From assembly GCA_030040295.1 (NCBI GenBank), contig JASHTZ010000415.1, forward strand, positions 1 through 12,476: 12,476 nt of DNA, written 5' to 3'. This document shows, piece by piece, positions 12,235-12,476 of the stretch (the first letter of the stretch is position 1; each line of letters begins with the position of its first letter). A program made the position numbers and the translations under genes. The DNA comes from Terriglobia bacterium. Lineage in GTDB: Bacteria > Acidobacteriota > Terriglobia > UBA7540. Below the pieces are notes generated by a model that saw nothing but the letters and a program-made list of their open reading frames with translations, searched no databases and was not told the DNA's origin.

Positions 12235-12476
12235 TTAGCTCTTTATGGCAATCCTTCCTGTGTAATCAATTCGGTTCAGGAAAATTCGAACGTGGTTATG
12301 TTCAAAATATTCGTCACAGGCACGCCGGCACCCCTGCCAGTGGCCATAGTCGTCAATCACGATAACCCCGCCGTGGGATAAGCGCGGATACAGATGAACC
12401 AGCTCGTGCTGAGTGGATTCATACCAGTCTGTATCCAGGCGCAGTAGGGCGATCGAATCAGGGGCATGAGCGGGGA
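12235..12476 (-). CDS. TylF/MycF-type O-methyltransferase, C-terminal part (partial)
   Basis: On the minus strand an open frame runs in from the right edge and stops at TAA (12235-12237), leaving 79 residues. They match the end of the TylF/MycF family (macrocin O-methyltransferase): LLRLDTDWYESTQHELVHL, then LYPRLSHGGVIVIDDYGHWQG and RRACDEYF. In the family the Asp residues of DTD and IDDY bind Mg2+, and the enzymes methylate sugar hydroxyls of natural products or glycans. All these residues are present. The start and the SAM-binding N-terminus lie beyond the window. It converges with the other methyltransferase, so it is transcribed separately, but its likely sugar substrate agrees with the glycosyltransferase nearby. 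Confidence 0.85.
   Translation of the reverse strand, partial: PAHAPDSIALLRLDTDWYESTQHELVHLYPRLSHGGVIVIDDYGHWQGCRRACDEYFEHNHVRIFLNRIDYTGRIAIKS

Overview
The window is GC-rich bacterial DNA. It most resembles an acidobacterial (Acidobacteriota) chromosome. The hints are a secreted S53 (sedolisin-type) protease, two PilZ proteins of unusual build next to each other, short palindromic elements in the gaps between genes, and a small basic/acidic protein whose C-terminal block resembles acidobacterial hypothetical proteins. This assignment is inference from gene style; no rRNA, tRNA or taxonomic marker is present. I saw no CRISPR array, insertion sequence, integrase or tRNA.

Layout, left to right. 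(1) 1-203: the C-terminal end of a UspA-like stress protein, followed by a palindromic element (243-297). (2) 355-1644: a dicarboxylate/amino-acid:cation symporter (SLC1/DAACS family) with an intact substrate-binding signature but an altered sodium-site motif. (3) 1793-2233: a small protein of unknown function with a Lys-rich head and an acidic tail, followed by a C/T-rich tract and an AT-rich gap with dyads. (4) 2800-3624: an exported beta-barrel protein with a 9-residue tandem Pro/Thr repeat just after its signal peptide. (5) On the minus strand, 7778 down to 3782: a probable cyclic-di-GMP-related pair. First comes a 923-residue protein with a helical-repeat-like body, a Gly/Ala/Pro linker and a C-terminal PilZ-like domain. 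Then comes a 286-residue protein with two PilZ domains around a four-cysteine zinc-ribbon-like module. Between them lies an overlooked open frame (73 codons) that continues in phase from the stop codon of the large gene. (6) 7779-8273: a divergent intergenic region with nested hairpins, an 8-bp inverted repeat and TTCTAAG direct repeats in 11-bp phase. (7) 8274-9848: a secreted S53 peptidase with a complete catalytic set but almost no room for the usual propeptide. (8) 10076-12188: a GT4-type glycosyltransferase overlapping a SAM-dependent methyltransferase. A TylF/MycF-type methyltransferase (12235 to beyond the right edge) converges on them.

How the genes may work together: the PilZ pair suggests second-messenger control of a surface or motility function, and the glycosyltransferase/methyltransferase end looks like the edge of a surface-glycan or secondary-metabolite cluster. 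The beta-barrel protein and the secreted protease add to the cell-envelope flavour, but nothing in the sequence ties these blocks into one pathway. The most unusual parts are the PilZ-zinc-ribbon-PilZ protein with its PilZ/helical-repeat neighbour, the in-phase open frame between them, and the phased repeats upstream of the protease.
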